Assembly: GCF_000160835.1 (NCBI RefSeq)
Contig: NZ_GG700733.1
Location: 1 to 35,415 of the forward strand
Length of the DNA stretch: 35,415 nt
DNA from: Limosilactobacillus antri DSM 16041
GTDB lineage: Bacteria; Bacillota; Bacilli; Lactobacillales; Lactobacillaceae
Reading direction: 5' to 3'
Shown: one piece after another, positions 34,696 to 35,415 of the stretch
Position numbering within the stretch: position 1 is the first letter of the stretch
Layout of the letters: each line of letters starts with the position of its first letter
The notes under the pieces: model-generated
Databases searched by the model: none
What the model saw: only the letters and a program-made list of their open reading frames with translations
What the model was told of the DNA's origin: nothing
Program-made: the position numbers and the translations under genes

Positions 34696-34917
34696 GTGAT
34701 CACGGTCAACTTGGACGTTTTATTAGCAGAACGCAAAATGACTTCAAAAACCTTAGCCCAACGGATTGGCATTACTCCGGCCAACCTGTCAATCTTAAAG
34801 ACCGGCAAGGCCCGCGGAATCCGTTTTGAAACCCTAGCAAAACTCTGTCACGAGCTCAACTGCCAGCCGGGCGATATTCTTGAATACCAGGAGGATGATT
34901 CAAATGCACTTCAATAA
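34696..34917 (+). CDS. Small XRE-family transcriptional regulator (YozG-like)
   Basis: 73 residues, nearly all helix-turn-helix: VNLDVLLAERKMTSKTLAQR, then IGITPANLSILKTGKARGIR, then FETLAKLCHELNCQPGDILE. Recognition helix at ITPANLSILKTG. The start is GTG 34696, with AGGAGG 9 nt upstream, 17 bp after the DUF2975 gene. Its 3' end overlaps the next gene by 14 bp. It probably represses its own operon, perhaps by binding the tandem dyads at 34098-34139 (inference). Confidence 0.9.
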   Translation: MITVNLDVLLAERKMTSKTLAQRIGITPANLSILKTGKARGIRFETLAKLCHELNCQPGDILEYQEDDSNALQ

Positions 34918-35290
34918 GCAATTTTATAAATATGCTAGTTTCTACTTTGCCCTGTGTTTCCTCGGCTGGCCCATCGTCATCACCATCTTTCAGCCCGAAA
35001 ACCTGTTTGTAAACTTTTTCCAACTGCTCTTCGCATTCCTTGGGCTCGTCGGCTTAATCTATATCGTTTTCTTCGACAGCGACGATACTGGCGACTGGAT
35101 CATCGCAGGACAGGGCCGCCACCTGAAGTTTAACCGGCATTTTTACCGCCGGGGCAACTTCTACTTTGGCCTGTTCTTGATTTTCGTCAGCTTACCAATC
35201 GGAACCGGGCTTAACCGGTGGGAAAACATCACCTACATCGTTCTCGGCGTCGTCTTCACAGCGGGAGCTTTAATTAAACGTACCCATTAA
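34904..35290 (+). CDS. Membrane protein made of two FNRxFYK modules
   Basis: 128 residues and four membrane segments. The two halves start alike: FNKQFYKYASFYFAL (residues 3-17) and FNRHFYRRGNFYFGL (76-90). Both match the 59-residue protein at 22049-22228 (FNRYFYKTSSFYFGL), and the C-terminal end ALIKR matches that protein's AVIKR. So this looks like an internal duplication of a mini membrane protein. ATG 34904 has AGGAGG 9 nt upstream and overlaps the XRE gene by 14 bp, so it belongs to the same operon. No known family was recognised. Confidence 0.8.
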   Translation: MHFNKQFYKYASFYFALCFLGWPIVITIFQPENLFVNFFQLLFAFLGLVGLIYIVFFDSDDTGDWIIAGQGRHLKFNRHFYRRGNFYFGLFLIFVSLPIGTGLNRWENITYIVLGVVFTAGALIKRTH

Positions 35291-35291
35291 A

Positions 35292-35415
35292 AAAGGGCTG
35301 GGAATTAACTCAGCCTCTTTGCTATTTTAAAGATAATAATGCAACAGCGCAGTAGCTGGCTGGCAGTTCAAACGCTGATAAATCAGCATTTGACCAACCT
35401 AGCCATCCTTGCGGG
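35292..35415 (+). repeat. Dispersed hairpin repeat, copy running off the window
   Basis: Directly after the stop at 35290: a GGCTG...CAGCC hairpin (about 35296-35319), GCTATTTTAAAGATAATAATGC, then about 80 bp nearly identical to the reverse complement of 32105-32172. It skips about 23 bp present in the 32-kb copy, resumes with TAGCCATCCTT, and continues past position 35415. Confidence 0.8.

Overview
The window looks like chromosome from a lactic acid bacterium of the Lactobacillaceae, most likely the heterofermentative Limosilactobacillus group. This rests on strong AGGAGG ribosome-binding sites, ATG/GTG/TTG starts, GC-rich third codon positions, a YSIRK-type Rib-repeat LPQTG surface protein, a Tyr T-box on tyrS and a Bacillus-style purCSQLFMNHD operon with the short PurL. 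The species was not determined.

Layout. Positions 1-205 hold three tandem strong promoters reading left out of the window, as expected in front of an rRNA operon. Then, on the minus strand: tyrS with its T-box leader, a membrane protein of unknown function, gpmA, and a 1231-residue wall-anchored adhesin-like protein with three 516-bp repeats. From 8.4 to 10.2 kb on the plus strand lie lrgA-lrgB with a cre-like site and a TnpB-like protein cut just before its nuclease domain. About 1.15 kb of eroded DNA without an intact gene follows. From 11.5 to 25.3 kb are the purine genes on the minus strand: purC-S-Q-L-F-M-N-H-D and purE-K-B, separated by a GNAT acetyltransferase and a 59-residue membrane protein. 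From 25.5 to 27.5 kb is an L,D-transpeptidase locus with a normal enzyme, a divergent paralogue lacking the catalytic motif, and small membrane proteins that are paralogous to each other. From 27.6 to 30.7 kb, ilvB-ilvC sits behind a leader peptide very rich in Ile, Val and Leu and an attenuator. Then come a lone ABC ATPase, a truncated Rpn-type nuclease/transposase gene, fhs, and a small operon of a DUF2975 protein, an XRE regulator and a two-module membrane protein. The window ends inside a dispersed repeat.

How the parts fit together. The purine genes plus fhs, which supplies 10-formyl-tetrahydrofolate to PurN and PurH, make a complete route to IMP. Their promoter regions carry PurBox-like CGAAC motifs, arranged as inverted pairs before purC and purE, so they look like one PurR regulon. 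ilvB-ilvC appears controlled by ribosome-mediated attenuation, tyrS by uncharged tRNA-Tyr, and lrgAB by carbon catabolite control.

Most unusual points: the ilv attenuator; a two-ended dispersed hairpin repeat placed just after stop codons; a family of 'FNRxFYK...FYFGL' mini membrane proteins existing as one module and as an internal duplication; the L,D-transpeptidase pseudoenzyme locus; tandem 21-bp dyads that form the promoter of the XRE operon; and the nuclease-less TnpB behind lrgAB. Everything was read by eye. No database search, alignment or folding program was run.
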